A stretch of 64,000 nt of DNA, taken from NCBI RefSeq assembly GCF_025643335.1, contig NZ_CP092489.1:1840001-1904000 (forward strand), given 5' to 3'. The DNA is from Endozoicomonas sp. Mp262 (GTDB taxonomy: Bacteria > Pseudomonadota > Gammaproteobacteria > Pseudomonadales > Endozoicomonadaceae). Below, in pieces: positions 37,620 to 47,343 of this stretch (positions within the stretch are counted from its first letter, which is position 1; each line of letters starts with the position of its first letter). A program made the position numbers and the translations under genes. The notes beneath the pieces are model-generated. The model was not told the DNA's origin. It did not search any database and saw only the letters and a program-made list of their open reading frames with translations.

Positions 37620-37816
37620 ATGATAAAAAAACAGCTATCAGATATTGATACGATATCCGACTTTATGGAAACCGTACGTAATACCTTACGGGCTAAACGC
37701 TATAGCTATCCAACAGAGCAGCCGTACTGCTACGGGTTCAATTCTTAACCTATCTGACTGTAAAACGGTATGCTTCCGCGCTAACCCAAAACCATCCACG
37801 CTACCGCCCTGCTTAG
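37620..37816 (+). pseudogene. Decayed integron-type tyrosine integrase (N-terminal remnant)
   Basis: Two pieces in different frames resemble the N-terminal SAM-like domain of IntI proteins. The first (37620-37735) is SDFMETVRNTLRAKRYSYPTEQ-PYCY, like the R-x-x-HYSxxTExAYxxW opening. The second (37736-37816) is VQFLTYLTVKRYASALTQN, like VExFLxxLAVxxxVSAxTQNQAL. About 25 codons between them and everything after, including the catalytic domain with the Arg/Tyr residues, are missing. It reads away from the module array, as intI does relative to its cassettes. No gene is seen in the rest of 37817-38004. Confidence 0.55.
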
Positions 37817-38004
37817 CCATTTTGGGCATATTCAGGCGTCAGGGTCTGTATTGGTCGGTACTTAAGTCTCATAAAAAGCAGCCTATCCTATCATGGATAA
37901 TAAGAGGGGTTATATTATCTGAAGGCAGGTCATAAATCCGGGAAAGGTGCATGTCAGAAGTAGCGCTATATATCTGACCAGGCACGTTTATAACAAGAAT
38001 GCAG

Positions 38005-38037
38005 AAAGGGGCAGTAAAAAATACTGCCCCTTTTTTT
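38005..38037. terminator. Bidirectional terminator
   Basis: AAAGGGGCAGTA-AAAAA-TACTGCCCC-TTTTTTT. The long U-tract serves plus-strand transcripts from the integrase remnant; the A3 on the other side serves the acyltransferase gene whose stop overlaps it. Confidence 0.8.
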
Positions 38038-39709
38038 AGGCCTTTTGAGTCCCTTTCTGTTTAGCAGTAATGGTTTTCACCACCTTTGTTGGCACTTTAT
38101 CCTGCTCACTGTCAGGAACCGTTTTGCTGGCTTCAGTCAGGAGATTGTCTTCTTCCTTATCTGAAACGCTTGGCTCTGCATCTACAGGTTGGTCTTCAGA
38201 GGTTTCTGCTGTCTGAGCTGTTTCAACGGCTTTTTCCTGCTCGCTTTTTTTAGACTCCTTCTGGCTGACAGCGGCTTCATGCTGTTGCACTGCCGCTTTT
38301 TCAATGGCTTTTAAAATATCCTTGAAGGAGTTTTGTATGCACTGAGAATAAAAGGCGGGGTCAGGCATCATATCCCGGCAGCAAGTGGCGCTGATGGTCA
38401 GGTTGCCGTTGTAGCTAAAAATAATATGGAACAGACCTGCGCTGTCCCAGCAAAGTCCGGTGCCATAAAAACGAACTAACTTGGAACCTGCCTGGTACAG
38501 GGGAATCTGTGGCCCGGCCACATTGGTGATAACGGTATTGAAGAACGGATTGATATGGCGCAGCAGGTTGTATTTGCTAATGGTCCTTGCTGCCAGATTG
38601 GAAACCGTATTGGGCAGTAGCTGAGTCGCATCCATCAGCTCTGTGGTACCCATGGTTTCATGGTTGGTTTTTGCCCTGGCGTTGGCCGTGTGAATGGCAT
38701 GCAGGCGCTCGAGAGGATCTTCGATATCCGTGTAAATCTTTGGAAACAGGAAGGAGATTTGGTTGAAGCTATTGAGGTTCTCTTTTTTGCCGCGCACCGA
38801 TACAGGAACCATGGCATTCATGGAGGTTTCGGGCAGCTCTCCCTTATGGGTCAAGTAGCGCCGCAAGGCACCGGAAACAATGGCAACCACCACATCATTG
38901 ACTTTAAGGCCATTGATGCACTTGGCGACCCGCTTAATTTCATTCAAGTCAAAATCAACCGCCTCAAAGACTCTGTGAGGCGATACTTTTTTGTTGAACC
39001 GGGTTTTTGGGGCATTGCCCAGTGAACAGCTCTTGCCGGTAATCGCGCGCTTCAACGTGCCCTTAATAAGAGGGAGGCTGTATTTCGCAACGACTTTACT
39101 GCGTTTCCAGGCATTGTTGTAGCTGTTAATGGAGGCCCGGGCCAGCAGCTCTACAGCCGTTGGCACCCTGTCAACAATCCAGGGCTGGGGGGTCTCGGCC
39201 ATTTTCGCGCCGGGGCTTAGATCGTGCATTGCTGCCAGCAGCATGGCGCCACCTTGACCGTCAATCAGGGCGTGGTGGATTTTTACTGCCATGGCATAAC
39301 AACCTTTGGGCAACCCGGAAATATTGTCCAGCCCTTCGATAATGTATATCTCCCAGGGAGGGCGGTTCATATCCAATGGGCGAGAGTGGATGCGAGCTGT
39401 TTGTATACACAGCTGTCGCCAGTCCCCCGGAGAGGGCAGGGCGATGTGCCGTACATGGAGTTCTATATCAAAGTCAGGGTCTGCAATCCAGTAGGGATAG
39501 TCTAATCCTACTGGCACCTGGACGTAGCGATTTCTTAATGAAGGCGTTTTATGTAGCCGGTTTTTGAAGTAATTGAGTATTTGCTTGAAGCGAATGGGTT
39601 GTTCGCCAGATGTGGATGGATCATAAATGGCCATGCAGCCAATATGCATGGGGGTAGTGCCTGTCTCCAGGTTGATAAATGCTGTGTCCAGCGCTGAGAG
39701 TTGCTCCAT
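38036..39709 (-). CDS. Wax ester synthase / diacylglycerol acyltransferase (WS/DGAT)
   Basis: 557 aa. Transfers acyl-CoA to fatty alcohols or diacylglycerol to make storage wax esters or triacylglycerol at the inner membrane or lipid-body surface. The active-site motif HHALIDG is at residues 145-151 (HHxxxDG). N-terminal LSALDTAFINLETGTTPMHIG, RPPWEIYIIEGL (PLW-like) and GLKVNDVVVAIVSGALRRYL (ND motif) are all family marks. Residues after about 465 form an unusual Glu/Lys/Ala/Thr-rich tail (KESKKSEQEKAVETAQTAET) absent from short homologues and probably disordered. The 270-base gap upstream holds no gene. Confidence 0.92.
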   Translation of the reverse strand: MEQLSALDTAFINLETGTTPMHIGCMAIYDPSTSGEQPIRFKQILNYFKNRLHKTPSLRNRYVQVPVGLDYPYWIADPDFDIELHVRHIALPSPGDWRQLCIQTARIHSRPLDMNRPPWEIYIIEGLDNISGLPKGCYAMAVKIHHALIDGQGGAMLLAAMHDLSPGAKMAETPQPWIVDRVPTAVELLARASINSYNNAWKRSKVVAKYSLPLIKGTLKRAITGKSCSLGNAPKTRFNKKVSPHRVFEAVDFDLNEIKRVAKCINGLKVNDVVVAIVSGALRRYLTHKGELPETSMNAMVPVSVRGKKENLNSFNQISFLFPKIYTDIEDPLERLHAIHTANARAKTNHETMGTTELMDATQLLPNTVSNLAARTISKYNLLRHINPFFNTVITNVAGPQIPLYQAGSKLVRFYGTGLCWDSAGLFHIIFSYNGNLTISATCCRDMMPDPAFYSQCIQNSFKDILKAIEKAAVQQHEAAVSQKESKKSEQEKAVETAQTAETSEDQPVDAEPSVSDKEEDNLLTEASKTVPDSEQDKVPTKVVKTITAKQKGTQKA

Positions 39710-39978
39710 GGCTTGTACAACCTAACTTGATTTGGAATGTTTTGATTTTGTTAGCAAATGATGTCTTTTATATGTCTACTGTCGTTATTTTTATTTCGGG
39801 TTCGTTGGGCGAGCTAAAATGCCTGGTTTTTATACTTAATAGAACGTGAATTTTGGCAGATATTATGAGGATTCTTGTAAATAAGTAAAGACTATCCTTC
39901 CTTCGTGCGGACTTGCCACGGATGAGGGTAAAGAGTGTGCAAACTTTATTGAAAAAATAAAGCAAATGTTTTCTAAGT

Positions 39979-40722
39979 TCAGGTGCTTGCTGGCTGGAAA
40001 GGTTTCCAGTCACCATCAGGCTGTGCCAGCCTGTCACCAACGATTTTTAACACCTCAGCGCTGAAGGGCAGGCCCAGGTGGCTGGCATCCACTTTGATGT
40101 TTTCTGTGAGGGGCGTTTCTTGCTCACGGGCAATGCTGGGAGGAATAACTCCATCGTTGTCTGAGTAAATGGAGATACAGTGGACTCCTTCAACGGGTTG
40201 TACAATCTGCTCCATGAGTTCATCAATGTTTTCCTGCCGCCCTGTAATCCGGGCGATGACTTCGTACAACTTCCAAATTGAGGAGTGGCGGGGGGAGCCT
40301 CCAATGGGGCTGCCCATTGAGATGACATTGCGAATCTGTTCTGGATGGGTGCGAGCGGCTTCCCTTGCCATTAGACCGCCCAGGCTCCAGCCAATCAGGC
40401 TTACTTTTCGGGATGACGCTATATAGGTATGCTTCAACAGGTCAGTGATTTTGTGAAGCATATCACCTTCACGGGTTTGCCCGAGGTTAATGCCTTGATC
40501 CCAGGGGCGTGCATCATATCCCATGGCCACCAGGCGCTTTCTTAAAATTGCTGTAGCCCGGTCACTGGTCATAAAACCGGGAAATACCAATACGGGATGC
40601 CCATCACCATGCTGAATATTTTCCAACTCCTTTTTCCACTCATTGCCGGAACGAATATCTGACACTGCTCTGACAATATCTGCCGCAACGTGGATAACCC
40701 CGGGTTTTTTATTATTGTTCAT
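39979..40722 (-). CDS. Alpha/beta-hydrolase, lipase/acyltransferase-like
   Basis: 247 aa. Core HPVLVFPGFMTSDRATAILR carries the oxyanion-hole region. The nucleophile elbow is LIGWSLGGLMAR (GWSLG), the acid is likely Asp in YSDNDGVIPP, and the His is in KVDASHLGLPFS. No signal peptide, so cytoplasmic or granule-bound. It precedes the WS/DGAT gene in the same orientation (269 bases apart), which suggests a role in storage-lipid turnover. Substrate cannot be named. Confidence 0.8.
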   Translation of the reverse strand: MNNNKKPGVIHVAADIVRAVSDIRSGNEWKKELENIQHGDGHPVLVFPGFMTSDRATAILRKRLVAMGYDARPWDQGINLGQTREGDMLHKITDLLKHTYIASSRKVSLIGWSLGGLMAREAARTHPEQIRNVISMGSPIGGSPRHSSIWKLYEVIARITGRQENIDELMEQIVQPVEGVHCISIYSDNDGVIPPSIAREQETPLTENIKVDASHLGLPFSAEVLKIVGDRLAQPDGDWKPFQPAST

Positions 40723-40920
40723 GGCTTGTTCCGAGTAGTGATTATATCCATATTCATCAAAACGGATGATTTATACGAAGATGGCATATTTTAAATGGGT
40801 TTTTACTGTTTTTTAGTATGGCATTCTATGGTGGCCTGGCGCTACTGCGAAAAGTGTTTTTTATCCTGGTATTTTATGCTTGTTTTCAGGTGTCGATGGA
40901 GAGGGGAAGACGATATTGTA

Positions 40921-41001
40921 TTCACCATAGAGGCACAAAGGCGCGGATATTGATAGTTTAAGAGTATAAAAACTCTTTGTTCCCTGCGCCTCTGTGGTGA
41001 A
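40921..41001. repeat. CACAGAGGC-type inverted repeat, third copy
   Basis: TTCACCATAGAGGCACAAAGGCGC (40921) faces GCGCCTCTGTGGTGAA (40986-41001), with AGAGTATAAAAACTCT-type centre. Same core as 9904-10004. The surrounding 385-base gap (40723-41107) shows nothing else. Confidence 0.75.
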
Positions 41002-41107
41002 AAAAGAGTATAAAATCGGATTTTATACCCTGCTTAGTGAGCGAATTTACTCCTAAGGTGTACCTGACTCAGACTTATCAAGCTAGGTTTTTTTGACCTG
41101 GTGTGGT

Positions 41108-41608
41108 TCAGGCGGTCACAGACTCAAGGTGCTTGAGAATAACCTTGTACTCTTTTTGTGCCAGATCATCAATGTTTTCACCGATGAAACGGCTGAGGGT
41201 TTCACCGATCAGGGGAATGGAACTGCTGACATTGATTGATACTTCATTTTCGCAACCGTTTTCTGTAGGGCGAAGATGCATGGTGCCCTGAATTCGGGCG
41301 GGAACGCCGGAAATGTCCACTTTGAACTGGCAATGCCAGCCATCATTTTGCTTTTGCCATTGTTCTTTCTGTCTTGTGCGGTTCCACTCACCGACGAAGC
41401 GTTTGATAACTGATGGAGTGTCCTCGCTCACTGGAACTTCACGACGGGTGTCGACCAGAAGTTCAGTGTTTTCCAGCTTGACAGATTTGGCTTTAAAATT
41501 TCTGGCGCCTAAGGCGCTGTATTTTTGCTCCATAAACCCGGGGTTGGCAAAAAGGGCAAAAACCTCTTCAAGATTATGGTTGTAGCTGTGGGTTTGATTG
41601 ATGTTCAT
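41108..41608 (-). CDS. DUF2505-family protein (SRPBCC-like fold)
   Basis: 166 aa. NINQTHSYNHNLEEVFALFANPGFMEQKYSALGA at the start, a central beta-rich sheet (VDISGVPARIQGTMHLRP, ENEVSINVSSSIPLIGETLSRFIGENI) and a long C-terminal helix fit DUF2505, a START/SRPBCC-type hydrophobic-ligand fold. AGGA lies seven bases before ATG 41608. Function unknown. Its location between a lipase-like gene and a phasin-like gene suggests lipid binding. Confidence 0.78.
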   Translation of the reverse strand: MNINQTHSYNHNLEEVFALFANPGFMEQKYSALGARNFKAKSVKLENTELLVDTRREVPVSEDTPSVIKRFVGEWNRTRQKEQWQKQNDGWHCQFKVDISGVPARIQGTMHLRPTENGCENEVSINVSSSIPLIGETLSRFIGENIDDLAQKEYKVILKHLESVTA

Positions 41609-41858
41609 TGAGAAATCCTGGCGGGTTTAATAATGATTGTTGTATACAGTGTTGTTGGTAAAACTGCTTGCTGGTGCTGCCAACAAGTTCTGGCAGAGAT
41701 GCATGCTTCGTGAAAACTACGTATTTATAGGGTGGATGTAAACTATACCACTGCCGATTTGCGAATAATGACTTAAATCAATTTTTGGTGGATATCGGTT
41801 TGATAGACTGCAATTGTTAAAAAATAGACTGGCTATTGGTAGCCAATGGGGGAATTCT

Positions 41859-42191
41859 ATGTACGATAAAATCTGGTTGGCTGGCCTGGGCGCCTATGGT
41901 CGTTCTGAAAAGCTCGGCAAAGAAGGTGTAAAGCTCTTCGATGAGCTGGTGGATGAAGGTTCTGAAGTTCGTGATCGTGCCTCTGAAAAACTGGAAGACA
42001 TCAAGCATAAAGCTAAGGAAAAAATACAGAGCAATATTGGAAAGATCAAGGAAATGCTGGCCATTGCCCCTGATGACTCCGATATTAAGGCACTGTCTTT
42101 ACAGGTAGAAGAGCTGAGTGCGGCAGTGAATGCCCTGGCAATGAAGCCAGCCGCTCCAACCACTAAAAAAGTGGCGGGAACCCGCAAATAG
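41859..42191 (+). CDS. Phasin-like granule-associated protein
   Basis: 110 aa from ATG 41859 (MYDKIWLAGLGAYGRSEKLGKEG), with GGGGGA six bases before it; the in-frame extension from 41814 is not used. KIWLAGLGAYGRxxKLGKEG is the opening of PhaI/PhaF-type polyhydroxyalkanoate granule proteins. A charged amphipathic helix and a coiled-coil segment (IKALSLQVEELSAAVNALAMK) with a basic Ala/Pro/Lys tail follow. It would coat storage granules. No PHA synthase is in the window. Confidence 0.82.
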   Translation: MYDKIWLAGLGAYGRSEKLGKEGVKLFDELVDEGSEVRDRASEKLEDIKHKAKEKIQSNIGKIKEMLAIAPDDSDIKALSLQVEELSAAVNALAMKPAAPTTKKVAGTRK

Positions 42192-42225
42192 CCAAAGAAG
42201 CAAAGCTTAGAAATCTTTGTTACTA

Positions 42226-42250
42226 GAAGCCCGGCTTGTTGCCGGGCTCT
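42226..42250 (+). terminator. Terminator-like hairpin after phasin-like gene
   Basis: AGCCCGGC-TTGTT-GCCGGGCT with only a weak CTGTCATTT tail. Strong stem, poor U-tract. Confidence 0.6.
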
Positions 42251-42327
42251 GTCATTTATAGCAGCTGCATCGTAAACTATCTTCTTCGAAAAATAATGTT
42301 ATGGAATGCTTTAATTGACGCAGGGGG

Positions 42328-43119
42328 ATGGCGATGAGGCGAGTGATTTTTAATTTAAAGGGTGGCGTGGGTAAGACCAGTATTACCTGCAATCTGGCAG
42401 CAATGAGTGCCAGTCAGGGATTAAGGACGCTCGTTGTTGATCTTGATCCTCAAGGTAATAGCAGTGAGTACTTGCTGGGTAAACCTGCCGCTGATTATCA
42501 GGATAATCTGGCGGTTTTCTTTGAGCAGATGCTCAGCTTTTCAGTATTTTCCCGTCGGGCGGAGGAGTTTATTCATTCCACTCCCTTTGAGAACCTGGAT
42601 GTCATGCCTTCCAGTCCGGAGTTGATGTATCTTGAGCATAAGCTTGAAGCCAAGCATAAAATTTACAAGCTTAAGTCCACCTTGAGTCGTCTGGAAGATC
42701 AGTATGATCGCATTTATATAGATACAGCCCCCGCATTGAATTTTTATACCCATTCTGCATTGATAGCAGCAGAGCGCTGTCTTATACCTTTTGACTGTGA
42801 TGCTTTTTCACGTCAAGCGTTGTATACAGTGTTAGGGGAGATTCAGGAGATTCAGGAAGACCATAATGCAGGGTTGCGGGTAGAGGGTATAGTGGTTAAC
42901 CAGTTTGATGCCCGTGCCAGATTGCCGGGTGCGCTTGTTGATGCTCTGGTGGATGAGGGGTTGCCGGTGATAAAAACAGCGCTTTCCTCTTCAATTATTA
43001 TGAAAGAATCCCATGAAGAGAAAACACCACTGGTTTATCTGGCTCCGAATCATGCCCTGACAAACAGATATAAAAAGCTACACGATTCGCTGGAAGGAGT
43101 TGGGGAAGCGGTAGTGTAG
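42328..43119 (+). CDS. Orphan ParA-family ATPase
   Basis: 263 aa. Deviant Walker A NLKGGVGKTSITCNLA (KGGxGKT) at residues 9-24, Walker A' LVVDLDPQGNSS and Walker B-like YDRIYIDTAP. VEGIVVNQFDAR and IIMKESHEEKTPLVYLAP follow. These mark the ParA/MinD (Soj) family, which positions cargo on nucleoid or membrane. No ParB or parS is next to it; the nearest same-strand neighbour is the phasin-like gene. It may position granules or another cargo rather than a chromosome. It converges on rpoD. Confidence 0.85.
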   Translation: MAMRRVIFNLKGGVGKTSITCNLAAMSASQGLRTLVVDLDPQGNSSEYLLGKPAADYQDNLAVFFEQMLSFSVFSRRAEEFIHSTPFENLDVMPSSPELMYLEHKLEAKHKIYKLKSTLSRLEDQYDRIYIDTAPALNFYTHSALIAAERCLIPFDCDAFSRQALYTVLGEIQEIQEDHNAGLRVEGIVVNQFDARARLPGALVDALVDEGLPVIKTALSSSIIMKESHEEKTPLVYLAPNHALTNRYKKLHDSLEGVGEAVV

Positions 43120-43203
43120 TTCTATTTTAATGGAAGCGACTGCTGTCAGATAGAAAAGGGAGAATGAGTGAGATGACAGAGGTCATCTCACTGGGGGAGG
43201 GGG

Positions 43204-45021
43204 TTACTCGTCAAGGAAGCTGCGCAGGTGATCCGAGCGTGTCGGGTGGCGAAGCTTGCGTAATGCCTTGGCTTCGATCTGTCGTATACGCTCACGGGTA
43301 ACATCAAACTGTTTGCCAACCTCTTCAAGGGTGTGGTCAGTGTTCATGTCAATACCAAAGCGCATACGCAGCACTTTTGCTTCCCGAGCGGTGAGCCCGG
43401 ACAATACCTGGCGGGTTGACTCCTTGAGTCCGGAACCCGTTGCCCTGTCAACAGGAGACTGCATGGTGGCATCCTCAATAAAGTCACCCAGGTGAGAATC
43501 TTCATCATCACCAATCGGTGTTTCCATAGAGATAGGCTCTTTGGAGATTTTGAGAACTTTACGGATTTTGTCTTCTGGCATTTCCATGCGTTGTGCCAGC
43601 TCTTCAGGGGTGGCTTCCCGGCCCATCTCCTGAAGCATTTGCCGTGATACCCGGTTCAGTTTATTGATGGTCTCAATCATATGAACCGGAATACGGATAG
43701 TTCGGGCCTGGTCTGCAATGGAGCGGGTAATGGCCTGTCTGATCCACCAGGTAGCATAAGTGGAGAACTTGTAGCCACGGCGGTATTCAAACTTGTCCAC
43801 GGCTTTCATCAGGCCGATGTTGCCTTCCTGAATCAAGTCGAGGAATTGCAGACCCCGGTTGGTATACTTTTTGGCAATGGAAATAACCAGACGAAGGTTG
43901 GCCTCAACCATCTCTTTTTTAGCACGGCGGGCACGGGCCTCACCCAAAGACATCTTGCGGTTGATATCCTTGATTTGAGAAAGGGTAAGAAAACACTCCT
44001 TCTCCATGTTAGCCAGTTTCTTTTGCGCCCGAATGATCTCTACCCGGTAGGTTTCAATATTGTTGGCGTAATTGGCGCTGCCAGAGGCAATGGTGTCGAT
44101 CCATTCCAGATTGGTTTCATTGCCGGGAAAGCTTTTCAGGAAAACCTTTCGTGGCATTTTGGCTCGACGGACGCACAGCTGCATGATGGCGCGTTCGTTT
44201 TTACGGATGTTCTCCAGGGCGTTGCGGATGCGGAAGACCAGCAGGTCAAATACCCTTGGTATCAGTTTGAATGATACAAAAACTTCGGCCAGTTCGGTAT
44301 TGGCTGCCTTGGCTTCCGGGCTGCCAAAACCATGCTTGCTGATGATGGCAGAGCTTTTCTCAAGCTGGACTCTTAAGGCGTCAAAGCGCTCACGGGCTTC
44401 TTCCGGATCAAGCCCGCCCACCTCTTCATCGTCTTCATCATCATCAGAGTCATCAAAGTCTTCCGGGTTTAACTCGGGCGTCGCAGCTGGCGCGATGTGG
44501 CCATCGTCATCAGGGTCGATATAGCCGCTGATAAGGTCGTTAAGACGTCCTTCTTCTTCGATAATCCGGTCGTATTCATCGATGACAATTTGAACAGATC
44601 CGGGGAACTGGGCCAGGGAGGACATGATCTCTCTCCAGCCTTCTTCAATGCGCTTGGCGATCTGGATTTCGCCTTCACGGGTCAGCAGTTCAACTGTACC
44701 CATTTCCCGCATATACATCCGCACAGGATCGGTTGTACGACCTGCTTCCTGCTCAACAGCGGCGAGTGCTGCGGCAGCTTCTTCAGCGGCAGCCTCATCG
44801 GTGTCGGCTTCAGACATGAGCAGGGTATCGGCATCTGGCGCGGTCTCATAGACGCTGATGCCCATATCATTGATCATGCGGATAATATCTTCCACCTGAT
44901 CAGGATCGGAAATATCTTCCGGCAGATGGTCATTAACCTCCGCGTAAGTCAGGTATCCCTGTTCCTTACCACGGGTGATAAGTTCTTTCAATCGGGATTG
45001 TTGTTGCGAATTTGCTGACAT
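43204..45021 (-). CDS. rpoD: RNA polymerase primary sigma factor RpoD
   Basis: 605 aa (E. coli 613). Region 1.1 ([29 protein letters not shown]), a long acidic non-conserved region ([14 protein letters not shown]), region 2 with [25 protein letters not shown], region 3 and region 4.2 ([27 protein letters not shown]). Last gene of the minus-strand rpsU-yqeY-dnaG-rpoD operon. The 261-base gap to dnaG is long enough for an internal (heat-shock-type) promoter as in E. coli; none was identified by eye. Confidence 0.97.
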   Translation of the reverse strand: MSANSQQQSRLKELITRGKEQGYLTYAEVNDHLPEDISDPDQVEDIIRMINDMGISVYETAPDADTLLMSEADTDEAAAEEAAAALAAVEQEAGRTTDPVRMYMREMGTVELLTREGEIQIAKRIEEGWREIMSSLAQFPGSVQIVIDEYDRIIEEEGRLNDLISGYIDPDDDGHIAPAATPELNPEDFDDSDDDEDDEEVGGLDPEEARERFDALRVQLEKSSAIISKHGFGSPEAKAANTELAEVFVSFKLIPRVFDLLVFRIRNALENIRKNERAIMQLCVRRAKMPRKVFLKSFPGNETNLEWIDTIASGSANYANNIETYRVEIIRAQKKLANMEKECFLTLSQIKDINRKMSLGEARARRAKKEMVEANLRLVISIAKKYTNRGLQFLDLIQEGNIGLMKAVDKFEYRRGYKFSTYATWWIRQAITRSIADQARTIRIPVHMIETINKLNRVSRQMLQEMGREATPEELAQRMEMPEDKIRKVLKISKEPISMETPIGDDEDSHLGDFIEDATMQSPVDRATGSGLKESTRQVLSGLTAREAKVLRMRFGIDMNTDHTLEEVGKQFDVTRERIRQIEAKALRKLRHPTRSDHLRSFLDE

Positions 45022-45282
45022 ATCAACCCTTTAACAACAGCGAAGTGAGGTGCCGGACGAAAAAAACGTAAGCAGGCAATTATAGCTCATAAGCCGAACC
45101 GAGCGCCAGAAAGCAGGTGTTGCTCGATCATTAGCGGAGCGAGGTAGCGGAATGCACTCCATGACGCGGGTTCCCCTTCCTTGGTATTTTCAGACCGGGA
45201 TTTTAGTGTGCAAGTTAAGCCAGTTTGACTTTCCACCGGGCATGGTGAAGTTCAAGTATACCTAATAATTTCTTTTGTGCAG

Positions 45283-47202
45283 TCATTTTTTTTCCCTATT
45301 TTCCTTGTTTTTGCCCAATAATTTCTGTTTTTTTGCGAACCATTCAAGTAATTCTTTGCGTTGTTCCGCACTCATTTGCGAGGGCTTGGTATTGGAGAGC
45401 TGACTTTGAAATGAAAACAGCTGGTCTTTATGCTGGTTTTTATGTGTTTGTGTTTTGATATGGGCCAGGGTTTCATGAAACTCCTTCTCGTTAGCCTTGC
45501 TGCCCAGGTCAAATGTGGCCAGTTCCTGGAGACGCTTTCCTGTCTCCGTATTGTACTCCCGGGCTATGAGCGCAATGGCTGACAGGCTTGGTGTCTGTTT
45601 CAGTGTATTTATCAGTTTGACCAACAGCAGGCTATCAGGTGAGTGATGTTCTTTGAGATTGTCTACGTTGTCAATGCTTTCTGCAAGCTGGGTATTGCAC
45701 AATAATTGTCGTATGGCGTAGCCGGGGCTACTGATTTTGCTGGCAGGCTTTTCCTGACGTGGCCTGTTGGCGTGGCCAAAGTATTGGTCTCTGGTCAAAT
45801 ACCGGTTTTGCTGGTCAGGGCCAGGTGAATAGGTTCGTGTTTCACTGGTGAACTGGGGTGAGGGTGCTGCTATTTCTTCTTGTGGTGACTGGGGCCGACT
45901 GTTTTCAGACAGGTGAGAAGAAAGTTTGTCAGTCTCCAGTCCTGTAAGCCCGGATAGCTTTTTCAGTATAAGCTGTTTGAATATGCCCTCTGGCAGCTGG
46001 TTAATGTAGGGTTGGGCAAGCTTGGCCAGCCTTGCGGCACCATCCATCGTGTTCAGGTTAAGCCCTTCCTCAAGCTCTTTAAACAGGAAGGTGTCCAGGC
46101 TGAGTGCCTGGGAGCGGATGCGATTCTGGAAGTTTTCAGGGCCTTCCTGTCTGATTATGCTATCAGGATCTTCACCCTGTGGCAGGAACAGGAAGCGCGC
46201 CTGTCGCCCGTCCTCCATTTGCGGCAGTGTAGACTCAAGGGCTCGCCAGGCAGCCCGTCGTCCTGCGTCATCGCCATCAAAGCAGAAAATAACTTCGGGT
46301 ACCACTTTGAATAGCCGCTGCATGTGCTCGGGGGTTGTTGCGGTTCCCAGGGTAGCCACACTGTTGGAGATGCCCTGTTGGGCCAGTGCCACCACATCCA
46401 TATAACCTTCTACCACGAGAATATTGCTTAATGACCGGTTGGCCTGCCGGGCTTCATACAGGCCATAGAGCTCTTTGCCCTTTTGGAAGATGGGGGATTC
46501 GGGAGAGTTCAGGTATTTAGGTTTTTCATTACCCAGTACCCGGCCACCAAAGGCGATATAACGACCGCGGCTGTCACGAATGGGGAAGATAATGCGATCC
46601 CGGAAACGGTCATAAATTCGGCGGGTATCCTCATTTTCAACTAACAGACCTACCTGGATAAGCTGTTTTTCCCGTTCTGGCGTGCTGCCCAGGTGCTTTT
46701 GCAGGTTATCCCAGCCCGGAGGTGCGAAGCCTATCTTGAACTGCTCAATACACTGGCTGTTGAGGCCCCTTCGCTCCAGATAGCTGTCGGCCTTTGCTGA
46801 CTGGCCATGGTGCCGTAACTGATCCTGGAAAAAGCTAACCGCTTGCTCTGTCAGTTGATACAGGTTCGAGTAATCAGGCTGTGTGGATTGGCTTCTGCTT
46901 TGCTCCCTGGGTACTTCAAGCCCAAGTTGGCCGGCAAGGTCATCAACGGCGGCCGGGAAGTCCAGGTGATCATATTCCATAACAAAGCCAAGGGCGTTGC
47001 CACTGGCACCGCAACCAAAGCAGTAATAAAACTGTTTGTCCGGGCTAACGGTAAATGAAGGTGTTTTTTCTTTGTGGAAAGGGCAGCAGGCAGAGTAATT
47101 CCGGCCGGTTTTTTTGAGTTTAATCCGGCTATCAATAATGTCGACAATATCCAGTCGAGCAAGAAGGTCATCAATAAAGTGCTGTGGAATGCGTCCAGCC
47201 AT
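45283..47202 (-). CDS. dnaG: DNA primase
   Basis: 639 aa. CHC2 zinc finger YSACCPFHKEKTPSF...YYCFGCGASG at residues 36-68, TOPRIM domain with the EGYMDV and CFDGDDAGRRAA metal-binding motifs, and RNA polymerase core segment KERFRDRIIFPI-like (YDRFRDRIIFPIRDSRGR). The C-terminal helicase-binding part is divergent, as usual. Member of the macromolecular synthesis operon; 141 bases separate it from yqeY. Confidence 0.96.
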   Translation of the reverse strand: MAGRIPQHFIDDLLARLDIVDIIDSRIKLKKTGRNYSACCPFHKEKTPSFTVSPDKQFYYCFGCGASGNALGFVMEYDHLDFPAAVDDLAGQLGLEVPREQSRSQSTQPDYSNLYQLTEQAVSFFQDQLRHHGQSAKADSYLERRGLNSQCIEQFKIGFAPPGWDNLQKHLGSTPEREKQLIQVGLLVENEDTRRIYDRFRDRIIFPIRDSRGRYIAFGGRVLGNEKPKYLNSPESPIFQKGKELYGLYEARQANRSLSNILVVEGYMDVVALAQQGISNSVATLGTATTPEHMQRLFKVVPEVIFCFDGDDAGRRAAWRALESTLPQMEDGRQARFLFLPQGEDPDSIIRQEGPENFQNRIRSQALSLDTFLFKELEEGLNLNTMDGAARLAKLAQPYINQLPEGIFKQLILKKLSGLTGLETDKLSSHLSENSRPQSPQEEIAAPSPQFTSETRTYSPGPDQQNRYLTRDQYFGHANRPRQEKPASKISSPGYAIRQLLCNTQLAESIDNVDNLKEHHSPDSLLLVKLINTLKQTPSLSAIALIAREYNTETGKRLQELATFDLGSKANEKEFHETLAHIKTQTHKNQHKDQLFSFQSQLSNTKPSQMSAEQRKELLEWFAKKQKLLGKNKENREKK

Positions 47203-47343
47203 AGTTCAGGCGAAGCGGTCAGGTTCTTGTGGTTGATTAATCCCGCATAATATCACTGACTTACCGTTGAGTCAGTAAAATATGCTGGGTATGTGCGGCT
47301 TTATCATTGTGGGTGCTGCGTTGAGGAGAGTAACGCTGTCACA

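Noticed and set aside
39768-40040. 90-codon minus frame between the hydrolase and WS/DGAT genes
   Set aside because: Overlaps the hydrolase end in another frame and is low-complexity AT-rich; no start site support.
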